From contig NZ_CP182947.1 in NCBI RefSeq assembly GCF_048320135.1, positions 4,464,001 to 4,528,000 on the forward strand: DNA of 64,000 nt, written 5' to 3'. Source of the DNA: Ideonella_A sakaiensis_A (GTDB taxonomy: Bacteria > Pseudomonadota > Gammaproteobacteria > Burkholderiales > Burkholderiaceae_C). The notes under the pieces were generated by a model that did not search any database, was not told where the DNA came from, and saw only the letters and a list, made by a program, of their open reading frames with translations. Shown here piece after piece: positions 1-8,361 of the stretch (its first letter is position 1; each line of letters starts with the position of its first letter). The position numbers and the translations under genes were made by a program.

Positions 1-513
1 TACGAGCAGCTCGTCGCCCGGCTGCGCGCGGCCGATATCGACCTGATCATCGGGCGCATGGTCTCGCGCGACATGGTCGGACTGTCGTTCGAGCTGCTGT
101 TCGACGAGGACATCGTCGCGGTGGTGCGCCGAGACCATCCGCTTGCCGGTGCAACGATGGTTTCGATCGATGCGCTTGCAGACTACCTGCTGATCACGCC
201 GTCACCCGGCACCCAGGTGCGCGCGGTGGTCGACAGCTATCTGTTTGCCAGCGCGTCGCGACCGCTGCTGCGCCACCTCGATACGCAGAGCGAAACCTTC
301 GCGCGCGCGTGGACGCTGGAATCAGATGCCGTCTGGTTCGCTCCGCGCGGCCTCGTGACGCCCGACCTCGAGCATGGCCTCGTCTCCGAACTGCCGCTGA
401 CCAGCCCGCTGCTGCGCGCGCCGTTCGGCATCACGACGATGACCGATGTACCGCGCACCCGGGCTGCAGCCGTCTTCATCGAGATCGTGCGCGGTGTCGC
501 GGCAGAGCAATAG
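1..513 (+). CDS. LysR-type transcriptional regulator, C-terminal part
   Basis: The open frame enters from the left edge and ends at a TAG, so only the last 170 residues are present. The visible part is the effector-binding lobe of a LysR regulator: it starts in a typical LARLRAADIDLIIGR-like strand (here ARLRAADIDLIIGR), followed by a block with FDEDIVAVVRRDHPLAG, which is usual for the PcaQ/GbpR branch that senses aromatic or organic acids. The DNA-binding helix-turn-helix lies outside the window. It points toward the leftward catabolic set but is separated from it by about 650 bp, so a regulatory link is only possible. Family assignment is secure; ligand is unknown. Confidence 0.85.
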   Translation, partial: YEQLVARLRAADIDLIIGRMVSRDMVGLSFELLFDEDIVAVVRRDHPLAGATMVSIDALADYLLITPSPGTQVRAVVDSYLFASASRPLLRHLDTQSETFARAWTLESDAVWFAPRGLVTPDLEHGLVSELPLTSPLLRAPFGITTMTDVPRTRAAAVFIEIVRGVAAEQ

Positions 514-1158
514 CGCGGTTAAAGGGTTCAACCGATCGCCTGCGCAACTTCCCCATGTCTCTGCTGGGCGACAGCGAGAACGTGTCCTTGCCTGCGGCCC
601 GCATCGCAATGGAAGGGGAAATCAACAGATGCCCTCTCCGGTCATCATGTTGAAGCACAGGCGGGCCCTGGTTCAAAAGAGACTGCACTTCCCGCCGGTC
701 GCAATGTCGGCAACAGACTGGTTGCTGTCGTTCGATCCCTTGGTTTGAACGTCGGTGGCGGCGCCAACCGGCCATTCACGCTTGATTCCTCGATCGACCG
801 CTGCACCTTCGTCACCGGTCACTCGACTGCGGTCGGTAGCGAAGCCGATCGCGAATGACTCCCTTCGCCAGAGTTGAACGGCTGGATCCGTAGCTGTCTC
901 TCAAGCTCAGCAAGACCGGCCTTTCGTGATCAGTCCTTTCGGGCCATCAGGGAGCCGTCATCGCCGTTGGACGAGTGTTGCGTGAGGCTGAATCCGTCAT
1001 TCGGTCATCGGTCCGAACGGCCTTGCTGCGACTTTTCGACCTTTGAGGATCACAGCCTCGACTGATTGTTGAACTCTGGATCGTCCAACAGCCGATCAGC
1101 CGATGCTGGAAACCGGTTGAACGTCCACCGGTGGATGAATCCAGTCTGTCCCTTGGAC
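514..1158. other. Gene-free stretch between LysR end and acyl-CoA dehydrogenase end
   Basis: This 645-bp stretch lies between two convergent genes. Frames here are short and show no recognisable protein, and I see no RNA gene, clear terminator or repeat. The composition is less regular than the surrounding coding DNA. It may be decayed sequence. Confidence 0.5.
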
Positions 1159-2949
1159 TCAGAATATTTCTGCTGGCAACTCGGTGACTGCGGCCGCACC
1201 ATCGATCGCGCTGTCACGCAGGCCTGGTACGCGAGTCAGGATGTGTTCCGCGTAGAAGCGGGCGCTGGCAATCTTGGCGCGCATGAAGTCGGTGTCCTCG
1301 CCCGAAGCGAGTGTGCGTTCGGCTACGAGCAGTGCGCGGCCGAGTTGCCAGCCTGCGGCCAGATTGCCCGCAAGCAACAGGTATGGCACCGAGGCGGCGA
1401 AGACCGCATTCGGATCGACGCGGAATTGTTCGACGACGAAATCGACGACGGCGAGAAAAGCCTGTCGTCCCTGACCCAGGCGACGCGCCATGGCTATCGC
1501 GGCGGCGCTGCCCGAGGCGCGCAACTGACCTTCGGTGGTTTCGATCTGCGCAGCAAGGGCGCGTGCAACCGCTCCGCCATCGCGTACTGTCTTGCGGCCG
1601 ACGAGGTCGTTGGCCTGGATCGCCGTCGTGCCTTCGTAGATGCTGAGGATCTTGGCGTCGCGCAGATGCTGGGCAGCGCCGGTCTCCTCGATGAATCCCA
1701 TGCCGCCGTGCACCTGCACACCCAGGCTCGCCACCTCCAGGCTCATCTCGGTGCTGAACCCCTTGACCAGCGGCACCAGGAATTCGTAGATGGCCTGGCT
1801 GCGCTTTCGTTGTTCGGCATCGACAGAAGCATGGGCGCGGTCGTATTCGGCCGCAGCCACCAGCGCCAGCGCGCGGCAGCCCTCGGTCAACGCGCGCATC
1901 GTCATCAGCATGCGCTTGACGTCCGGGTGGTGGATGATCGGTGCCGCACCGGGCAGCGAGCCATCCACGGGGCGCCCCTGGACCCGCTCTCGGGCATACG
2001 CGGTCGCCAGCTGGCAGGCCCGCTCGGACACCGCGATGCCTTGCACGCCGACCGCAAAGCGTGCGGCATTCATCATGATGAACATGTATTCGAGGCCGCG
2101 ATTCTCCTCGCCGACGAGATACCCCACGGCGCCACCCCGATCGCCGAACTGCAGCACCGCGGTCGGGCTGGCCTTGATGCCCAGCTTGTGCTCGATGCTG
2201 ACGCAGTGCACGTCGTTGCGGTCGCCAAGGCAGCCGTCGTCACCGACCAGGAATTTCGGCACCACGAACAGGCTGATGCCTTTCACGCCCTCCGGCGCAC
2301 CGGCCACGCGCGCGAGCACAAGGTGCACGATGTTGTCGGCCATGTCGTGTTCGCCGTAGGTGATGAAGATCTTGGTGCCGAAGATCTTGTAGCTGCCGTC
2401 GGGTTGCGCTTCGGCCCGCGTGCGCACCAGCGCGAGGTCGCTGCCGGCCTGCGGCTCGGTCAGGTTCATCGTGCCGGTCCATTCGCCCGACACCATGCGC
2501 GGCAAGTAGCGCTGCTTCAGTTCGTCCGAGCCCGCGGTCAGCAGCGCCTCGATCGCGCCATCGGTCAGCAGCGGGCACAGCGCAAAACTCAGGTTGGCGC
2601 TGTTGCTGATCTCGATACATGCCGCGCCGATGGTCTTCGGCAGGCCCTGGCCGCCGAAATCCAACGGGTGCTGCAGGCCCTGCCAACCGCCCTCGGCGTA
2701 CTGCCGGTAGGCGTCGCTGAAGCCGCGCGTGGTGCTGACCTCCCCATCATGGAACGTCGACGGCGATTTGTCGCCCTCGTGGTTCAGCGGCGCCAGCACG
2801 CCTTCGTTGAAGCGCGCACATTCGTCGAGCACCGCCTGCGCGGTGTCGATGCCGGCCTCCTCGAAGCCGGGCAGGGTGGCGACCTGGTCGAGGCCGGCGA
2901 GTTCGGTCATGCAGAACAGCATGTCCTTGACGGGGGCTTGATAGCTCAT
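1159..2949 (-). CDS. Acyl-CoA dehydrogenase with C-terminal extension (DmdC-like)
   Basis: A 596-residue flavin enzyme, longer than the usual 380-residue acyl-CoA dehydrogenases because it belongs to the branch with an extra C-terminal domain (the branch of 3-methylthiopropionyl-CoA dehydrogenase DmdC). It would oxidise an acyl-CoA to the 2-enoyl-CoA and pass electrons to ETF. Visible marks are MNLTEPQAGSDLALVRTRA around residue 160 (FAD/substrate loop) and QVHGGMGFIEETGAAQHLRD followed by ILSIYEGTTAIQ near residue 436, which carries the catalytic glutamate. An AGGAGA ribosome site sits eight bases before the ATG. It is the last gene of the leftward operon, 30 bp after the RND exporter. Substrate cannot be told from sequence; DmdC-like specificity is a family resemblance, not proof. 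Confidence 0.93.
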   Translation of the reverse strand: MSYQAPVKDMLFCMTELAGLDQVATLPGFEEAGIDTAQAVLDECARFNEGVLAPLNHEGDKSPSTFHDGEVSTTRGFSDAYRQYAEGGWQGLQHPLDFGGQGLPKTIGAACIEISNSANLSFALCPLLTDGAIEALLTAGSDELKQRYLPRMVSGEWTGTMNLTEPQAGSDLALVRTRAEAQPDGSYKIFGTKIFITYGEHDMADNIVHLVLARVAGAPEGVKGISLFVVPKFLVGDDGCLGDRNDVHCVSIEHKLGIKASPTAVLQFGDRGGAVGYLVGEENRGLEYMFIMMNAARFAVGVQGIAVSERACQLATAYARERVQGRPVDGSLPGAAPIIHHPDVKRMLMTMRALTEGCRALALVAAAEYDRAHASVDAEQRKRSQAIYEFLVPLVKGFSTEMSLEVASLGVQVHGGMGFIEETGAAQHLRDAKILSIYEGTTAIQANDLVGRKTVRDGGAVARALAAQIETTEGQLRASGSAAAIAMARRLGQGRQAFLAVVDFVVEQFRVDPNAVFAASVPYLLLAGNLAAGWQLGRALLVAERTLASGEDTDFMRAKIASARFYAEHILTRVPGLRDSAIDGAAAVTELPAEIF

Positions 2950-2979
2950 TCGAATGTCTCCTGATGGATTGAGATCGGT

Positions 2980-5427
2980 TCAGGTCGCGGTGGCAACCGC
3001 GCCAACCGGCGGCGTCACGCGCCGCGAATGCAGGCCGGTGGGCAGCAGGAAGTGCGACAGGGCCGGAATCAGGATGACCGCGCCGATCATGTTCCACAGG
3101 AACATGAATGCCAGCAGGATGCCCATGTCGGCCTGGAACTTGATCGGCGAAAACGCCCAGGTGATCACTCCGGCGGCGAGCGTCACGCCGACCAGCACCA
3201 CGACCTTGCCAGTGAACTGCAGCGCACGCCGGTAGGCCTCGCCGAGCGGAACGCCGACACGTTGCTGCGCCAGTTGCACCGACAGCAGGTACAGCGCGTA
3301 GTCGATTCCGATCCCGACGCCGAGTGCGATCACCGGCAGCGTCGCCACCTTGACGCCGATGCCCAGCCAGACCATCAGCGCTTCGCACAGGATCGAGGTC
3401 ATGATCAGCGGCACGATCGCCACCACCACCGCACGCCAGCTGCGGAAGGTGATGAAACACAACACGATCACTGCCCCATAGACCAGCAGCAGCATCTGGG
3501 TCCAGGCCTTCTCGACGACGATGTTGGTGGCCGCGTCGATGCCGGCTGAGCCTGCGGCGAGCAGGAACTGGCGTTGCGGCGTGTTGTGCGCGGCGGCGAA
3601 TTCGGCACTGGCCTGCACCACGCGGTCAAGCGTCTCGGCACGGTGGTCGGCGAGGTATGCGATCACCGGCATCACCGAGCATTCGGTATTGAACAGGTCG
3701 GGGTTGTTGACGCTGGCCTGCTGCGCGCCGTAGTTCAGCACATGCTGGTTGCGTGCGATCGTCAGCCACTTCGGGCTGCCCTCGTAGCTTCCGGCGGTGA
3801 TGCGTCGCACCGCGTCGGGCAGCGAAACCGTGGTCTGCACGCCGTCGACCTGCTGCAGTGCCCATGACAGCCGATCCGCCTCGATCAGCGTGTCGTATTT
3901 GAGGCAGCCCTCCTTGCCGGTCTTGACGATCACCGCGAACTGGTCGCTCGACAGGGAATAGTTGGCGGTGGTGTAGGCGTTGTCGCGGTTGTAGCGCGAA
4001 TCGGGGCGCAACTCCGGCGCGCCAGCGTCGAGGTCGCCGATCTTCAGGTTCTGGCTGGTTGCGAAGCCGAATGCCGTCAAGGCTGCCGCGACGATCAGCG
4101 CGCCGGTGGCCCAGCGGCGCCCTACGAAGCGGTCGAGCCCGCTGAGCAGTCGGTCCAGTCCTCGTCCGGTATTGGCGCGCAACGCGCGTTCAGCCGCGAC
4201 CGGGCTGACGCCGATGTAGGACAACAGCACTGGCAGCAGGATCAGGTTGGTGAGGATCAACACCGCGACGCCGATGCTTGCGGTCAGCGCCAGGTCCTTG
4301 ATCACCGGGATGTCGATGACCATCAGCACCGCAAAACCCACCGCATCCGCCAGCAGCGCGGTCAGCCCGGCCAGGAAGAGCCGACGGAAGGTGTAGCGCG
4401 CGGCGACCAGCCGATGCGCGCCGCGGCCGATGTCTTGCATGATGCCGTTCATCTTCTGCGCGCCGTGGCTGACGCCGATCGCGAAGACCAGGAAGGGCAC
4501 AAGGATCGAATACGGATCGAGCTCGAAGCCGAATCCCGCCACCAGCCCGAGCTGCCACAGCACCGCCACCAGCGAGCAGGCCAGCACCAGCGCGGTGCTG
4601 CGCACGCAGCGGGTATACGCATAGATGATGCCGGCGGCGACCAGCGCGGCGAACCCGAAATACATCGCGACCCGGAACAGCCCTTCGATCAGGTCGCCGA
4701 CCAGCTTGGCAAAACCGATCACATGCACCCGCACAGCAGCGCCCTGGCCGTCGGCGGCCGACTCGTACTTGGTGCGGATGGCCTCGATGTGCTGCGACAG
4801 CGCACGGTAGTCGATGCGCTCGCCGGTGGTCGGGTCCTTGTCGAGGAGCGGTACGACGACCATGCTCGACTTGAAATTGTTGCCGATCAGGCTGCCGACG
4901 ATGCCGGCGCGCGCGATGTTGCCGCGCAGCTGCTCGGTGGCCTTTGGCGAGCCGTCGTAGTTGTCGGGCATCACCGGGCCGCCGCGGAAACCCTCCTCTG
5001 TTACCTCGGTCCAGCGCACCGCCGGCGACCACAGCGATTTGACCCACGCCCGGTCGACGCCCGGCGTCAGCACCAATTCGTCGTTGATCTTGCGCAGCGA
5101 TTCCAGGTAACCCGCATCGTAGATGTCGCCAGACGGGTTCTCGACCACGATGCGCAGCGCATTGCCGAGGCTGCGCAGGTCGTTGCGGTGCTCGAGGTAG
5201 TTCTGGATGTACGGGTGGCTGACCGGCAGCATGCGTTCGAAACTGGCATTCAGCGTCAGGCGCGTCGCAGCAAGAAAACCCAGCACGACGGTCAGCACCG
5301 CGCACAGCGCAATCACCAGCCGCCGGCGGTTGAAGACCAGCCGCTCGAGGCGCGAACCGGTGTTCGGGTTGAACTCGTCGAGACCTCCCGGCAGAGGCAG
5401 GTCTTCGTGGGATGAGGTTGCATGCAT
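2980..5427 (-). CDS. MMPL/RND-family inner-membrane exporter
   Basis: An 815-residue transporter of the RND superfamily, MMPL/sterol-sensing type. A first membrane helix (about residues 35-55) is followed by a large periplasmic domain, then a group of helices, a second periplasmic loop and a second helix group. The motif GVGIGIDYALYLL in the second half has the helix-buried Asp expected for proton coupling; the equivalent place in the first half reads FAIGVSHGAQ and lacks it, as in many members. No partner membrane-fusion protein or TolC is adjacent. Instead it sits between the YCF48-like gene and the acyl-CoA dehydrogenase with 30-bp gaps, a recurring neighbourhood with DUF1302 and DUF1329. 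I infer movement of a hydrophobic substrate or lipid across the periplasm. A GGAGA site precedes the ATG. Confidence 0.9.
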   Translation of the reverse strand: MHATSSHEDLPLPGGLDEFNPNTGSRLERLVFNRRRLVIALCAVLTVVLGFLAATRLTLNASFERMLPVSHPYIQNYLEHRNDLRSLGNALRIVVENPSGDIYDAGYLESLRKINDELVLTPGVDRAWVKSLWSPAVRWTEVTEEGFRGGPVMPDNYDGSPKATEQLRGNIARAGIVGSLIGNNFKSSMVVVPLLDKDPTTGERIDYRALSQHIEAIRTKYESAADGQGAAVRVHVIGFAKLVGDLIEGLFRVAMYFGFAALVAAGIIYAYTRCVRSTALVLACSLVAVLWQLGLVAGFGFELDPYSILVPFLVFAIGVSHGAQKMNGIMQDIGRGAHRLVAARYTFRRLFLAGLTALLADAVGFAVLMVIDIPVIKDLALTASIGVAVLILTNLILLPVLLSYIGVSPVAAERALRANTGRGLDRLLSGLDRFVGRRWATGALIVAAALTAFGFATSQNLKIGDLDAGAPELRPDSRYNRDNAYTTANYSLSSDQFAVIVKTGKEGCLKYDTLIEADRLSWALQQVDGVQTTVSLPDAVRRITAGSYEGSPKWLTIARNQHVLNYGAQQASVNNPDLFNTECSVMPVIAYLADHRAETLDRVVQASAEFAAAHNTPQRQFLLAAGSAGIDAATNIVVEKAWTQMLLLVYGAVIVLCFITFRSWRAVVVAIVPLIMTSILCEALMVWLGIGVKVATLPVIALGVGIGIDYALYLLSVQLAQQRVGVPLGEAYRRALQFTGKVVVLVGVTLAAGVITWAFSPIKFQADMGILLAFMFLWNMIGAVILIPALSHFLLPTGLHSRRVTPPVGAVATAT

Positions 5428-5457
5428 GGCTTGTCTCCGGGCGTGTCTGTCTTGTGC

Positions 5458-6552
5458 TTACTGCAGCGCCTGTGGCAGCGTCTGTACGGCCAGTCCGCGC
5501 GGCCCGCCGACGAGCACGGTGTGTTTGCCGGCCGCGACGACGGCCGCGGCCGGCATCGGACGCTCGATCGTGGCCGGCCTGAAGCTCGCGCCGTCGTTGT
5601 CGCTGACCAGCACATGGCCGGCCTGGCTGACGATGACGATGCGACCGTCGGAGCCGACGCTGCTGCCGGTCAGGCCGACCTGCAGCCCGGTTGGGACCGC
5701 CTGCCAGTTGCTGCCGGCGTCGGTGCTGCGCAGCACCGTGCCGCGTAGGCCGTGCACGAGCAGGGCCTGTGTGTTGCCGGTGATGCCGAACAGCGTGCCC
5801 TTGTAGGGCAACTCCAGCGCGCGCAGGCGCCCGCCGCCGGCAGCCGTGCGGTCGAGCTTGAGCAGCAGGCCCTGTTCGCCGGCGATGTAGACCTCCCCAC
5901 CGACCGCGCGCACTGCATACAGATGCAGCGCCCGCGGGTTGTCGGCGGCATGCAGCATCGGCTGCCAGCTGGCGCCGCCATCGGTGGTGCGGAAGATCAG
6001 GCCGAAGGCGCCGACCAGCCAGCCGTTGTTCGCATCCTCGAATGCGATGTCGAGAAACGGGTTCTCCGCACCCTGCGCGGCGAACCGCTCGGATTCAGCC
6101 ACCATGGCCTCGGCCAGCTTGACGTCCGCCATGTCGTCCGCGGTGCGCTTGTAGTGGTCCAGCATCAGGGCTGCGGCGCTTTTGCCATCGAGCACGCGGG
6201 TCCAGCTGACGCCGGCATCGTCGCTGCGCAGCACCACACCGTCATGGCCGACCGCCCAGCCCTGCTGCGGGCTTGGAAAAGTCACCGCCACCAGGTCCGA
6301 ACTCGACGGCACAGACGCCTGACGCCAGCTCTTGCCCTGATCGTCGGACAGCAGCACATGGCCGCGCTGTCCGACCGCCACGACCCGTGCGCCGGCCAGC
6401 GCCAGACCGTTGATCAATGCCTGCGGCGCAAGCGGGCTTTTCAGGGCCGGCGCGTCGAGCACGTCGATGGCGGCGGGCTCGGTTGGGGCTGCAATCGCCA
6501 TCGCGACGGCGGCCGCGATGGTCAACGCGAAAGCAAGTGCTGGTCTGAACAT
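5458..6552 (-). CDS. YCF48-like / BNR-repeat exported protein
   Basis: A 364-residue secreted beta-propeller. I place the start at the ATG whose product begins MFRPALAFALTIAAAVAMAIA, a clear signal peptide preceded by GGAGA; the frame stays open 65 codons further upstream but that part is arginine/proline-rich and would bury the signal. Sialidase-type Asp-box/BNR repeats recur along the chain: DDQGKSWRQ, DDAGVSWTR, TDGGASWQP, TDAGSNWQA and DNDGASF. This fold is shared with the photosystem II assembly factor HCF136/YCF48, but here it is found beside DUF1329, DUF1302 and RND genes. Probably a periplasmic scaffold of the envelope transport set; exact role unknown. Confidence 0.85.
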   Translation of the reverse strand: MFRPALAFALTIAAAVAMAIAAPTEPAAIDVLDAPALKSPLAPQALINGLALAGARVVAVGQRGHVLLSDDQGKSWRQASVPSSSDLVAVTFPSPQQGWAVGHDGVVLRSDDAGVSWTRVLDGKSAAALMLDHYKRTADDMADVKLAEAMVAESERFAAQGAENPFLDIAFEDANNGWLVGAFGLIFRTTDGGASWQPMLHAADNPRALHLYAVRAVGGEVYIAGEQGLLLKLDRTAAGGGRLRALELPYKGTLFGITGNTQALLVHGLRGTVLRSTDAGSNWQAVPTGLQVGLTGSSVGSDGRIVIVSQAGHVLVSDNDGASFRPATIERPMPAAAVVAAGKHTVLVGGPRGLAVQTLPQALQ

Positions 6553-6630
6553 GAGGTCTCCGTCATTTGTGCGCCCCGGGCTCGCGGGGTCGGCGATGAC
6601 AGCGCGTCGGGGCGCCGTTCGGTGAGGATG

Positions 6631-6676
6631 ATTCTGTTGGGCAAGGCCCGTCGCGGGCCCCCTCTCGTCAGGGGGG
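6631..6676 (-). promoter_or_regulatory. Putative LuxR-dependent promoter of the YCF48-RND-dehydrogenase genes
   Basis: The palindrome CCCCCTCTCGTCAGGGGGG spans 6658-6676. Reading leftward, exactly 21 nt separate it from CAGAAT (6636 to 6631), which resembles a -10 box; no -35 box is evident. The same palindrome format and the same 21-nt spacing occur before the DUF1302 gene. Function as an activator site is inferred. Confidence 0.55.
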
Positions 6677-6799
6677 CGAGGCTGGTTTCGAAAGCTGAGC
6701 GCAACCACGAGTCGCGTCCCGATCGCACACCTCTGTACCGTCGACACGGGAGAGGGCTCTCGGCCCGGAGCGGCCGGTGGCCGCTTAGTAGTGGGGACT

Positions 6800-6831
6800 T
6801 TTGTGTGAGGGGCTGAAGCCCCTCACACAAA
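6800..6831. repeat. Perfect 15-bp hairpin
   Basis: TTTGTGTGAGGGGCT at 6800-6814 is repeated as its exact complement at 6817-6831 with only GA between. There is no T-run after the stem on either strand, so it is not a standard intrinsic terminator. It could be an RNA processing or stabilising structure, or a protein-binding site. Confidence 0.7.
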
Positions 6832-6896
6832 GTCATCACAGCCAGCGAGATCAACGGCCGCTTGGGGCCACCAGCAACCGCCCAACGGTCGGCCCA

Positions 6897-6941
6897 GGAA
6901 AATGACAAGAGCGGCGGCGGACGCGAAGTCCGGCGCCGCTC
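6897..6941 (-). terminator. Candidate intrinsic terminator after DUF1329 gene
   Basis: Read leftward, a GC-rich stem with 14-bp arms (one mismatch) and a TTCGC loop occupies 6909-6941 and is followed by TTGTCATTTT. The T-run is imperfect, so termination may be partial. It lies 41 bp after the DUF1329 stop. Confidence 0.5.
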
Positions 6942-6981
6942 CTCGGCTCCAGTCGATGATGCGAAGCTGGACTTGTCTTCT

Positions 6982-8334
6982 TCAGCGAATCCCCGCTCCG
7001 GCCAGCGCGTCGGCGGTCCATTCGCGGTCCGACATCGGCTTGGTGTGCCGCAAGCCGCCAGTCTCTGCGGTAAAGCCGGTCAGCGAGTAGGTGCGGCCGA
7101 TCAGATCGTAGGTGGCGAACATGTCGGTATACGGGGCCGGCAAGTCGTAGCTGGGCGCCATGAAGGCGAAGCCGGCGCGGTAAATCTGGCCGCGTGCGTC
7201 GTATTGATCCGAGGCCAATGCCGCCCACGAATCCTCGTCGAGGTAGAAGGTGCGCTTGCTGTAGATGTGGCGCTTGCCGTCACGCAGCGTCGCCTCGACC
7301 ACCCAGACGCGGTGCAGTTCCCAGCGAACCAGGTCGGGGTTCAGGTGGTTGGCTTTCAGCAGATCGTCCTGCTTGGCGCCGTAGACCGCGGCATAGGCGT
7401 TGTACGGAACATAGATCTCCTTCTTGCCGATCAGCTTGAAGTCGTAGCGGTCCATCGAGCCGTTGAAGATGAAGATGTCGTCGAAGGTGTTGCCGCCCGC
7501 GGTGCCGGGGTTCGGCGTGTCGAACGAGAAGTCGGGTGCAACCTTGACGCGGCGCTGGCCGGGCAGATAGCTCCAGGCGCGCCGCTCCTTGTTGCCGACG
7601 TCGATCGGGTCGACGATCAGCAGCGCCTCTCCGGCGCGGCGCGCCGGTGCGGTATAGGTCAACTTGATGCGCCAGTAGGTCTCTGCCTCGGTCTTGCTGT
7701 GGTCCCAGTACGGATACTCCTGCACGCTGTTGCCTTCGGTCGCGAGCGTCGGGCGGCCATTGGCGTCGACCGTCAGGTTGCGGTATTTCTGCTCGTAGGC
7801 CTGGCCGTTGAAGCGCACCAGGTGGTTCCACATCGCTTCATAACCGTCTTTCGGAATCGGGAACGGAAAGCCGGCGTGTGCACCTTCTATCGAGCGGCCG
7901 CCGTTGCCGGTCTTGGCCGTTGTCGCGACCTTGGCGGTGTTGTCGAGCAGCCATTTCGGGAATGCGACGCTGCGGTGCGTCGGGTAGACGTCGACGCGGA
8001 AGCTCGGGTACTGCTGCAGGAGGGCCTTCGTGCCCTCGGTCAGCTTGTCGGCGTGTTGCGCCATGTTCTTGGCGTCGATCTTCAGGCGCGGTTTCTCGTT
8101 CGCAAACGGGTCCGGGCGGATGCCGTCGCCAGGCTTGAACCCGGCAGGCGGTTTGGTCAGGCCGCCGGTATAGGCGGGGATGGTGCCGTCCTTGTTGGCG
8201 CCCTTGTCGGCGCCGACGCCGGTCAGCGTGGTGCCCAGCGCCTTCGCGTCTTCGGCGCTGATCGCCGCTTGGGCGGCGCCGCTGGCGAGCAATGCGGCGG
8301 CCAGGGTGGCGCAGATTCTGTGGTGTAAGTGCAT
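6982..8334 (-). CDS. DUF1329 exported protein
   Basis: A 450-residue DUF1329 protein. The first 24 residues (MHLHHRICATLAAALLASGA, then AQAA) form a signal peptide and AGGAGA lies before the ATG. Typical DUF1329 segments are visible, such as WSYLPGQRRVKVAPDFSFDT in the middle and the run RYDFKLIGKKEIYVPYN. The family adopts an outer-membrane lipoprotein-carrier-like (LolA/LolB-type) fold and is regularly encoded next to DUF1302 proteins. It follows the DUF1302 gene by 27 bp and is probably translated from the same message. I infer a periplasmic carrier for a hydrophobic ligand; no experiment-based function can be read from the sequence. Confidence 0.88.
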   Translation of the reverse strand: MHLHHRICATLAAALLASGAAQAAISAEDAKALGTTLTGVGADKGANKDGTIPAYTGGLTKPPAGFKPGDGIRPDPFANEKPRLKIDAKNMAQHADKLTEGTKALLQQYPSFRVDVYPTHRSVAFPKWLLDNTAKVATTAKTGNGGRSIEGAHAGFPFPIPKDGYEAMWNHLVRFNGQAYEQKYRNLTVDANGRPTLATEGNSVQEYPYWDHSKTEAETYWRIKLTYTAPARRAGEALLIVDPIDVGNKERRAWSYLPGQRRVKVAPDFSFDTPNPGTAGGNTFDDIFIFNGSMDRYDFKLIGKKEIYVPYNAYAAVYGAKQDDLLKANHLNPDLVRWELHRVWVVEATLRDGKRHIYSKRTFYLDEDSWAALASDQYDARGQIYRAGFAFMAPSYDLPAPYTDMFATYDLIGRTYSLTGFTAETGGLRHTKPMSDREWTADALAGAGIR

Positions 8335-8361
8335 GTCTGTCTCCTGTGGTTGTCGGCTGAC

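Larger units (their letters stand above)
6553..6981. other. 429-bp intergenic region between DUF1329 and YCF48-like genes
   Basis: No convincing protein is encoded here. Read leftward it holds, in order, a likely terminator after the DUF1329 gene (6897-6941), a perfect 15-bp hairpin (6800-6831), a G/C palindrome (6658-6676) and a CAGAAT box (6631-6636). The layout suggests that the YCF48-RND-dehydrogenase genes have their own promoter rather than depending on read-through from DUF1302-DUF1329. Confidence 0.6.

Noticed and set aside
1066..2964. 632-aa rightward open frame opposite the acyl-CoA dehydrogenase
   Set aside because: Its translation is Arg/His/Ala-rich with no family resemblance, while the leftward frame is a complete, well-conserved enzyme. 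It is a GC-rich antisense shadow.
6800..6831. Intrinsic terminator
   Set aside because: The stem is perfect but there is no T-run on either strand; listed as a hairpin repeat instead.
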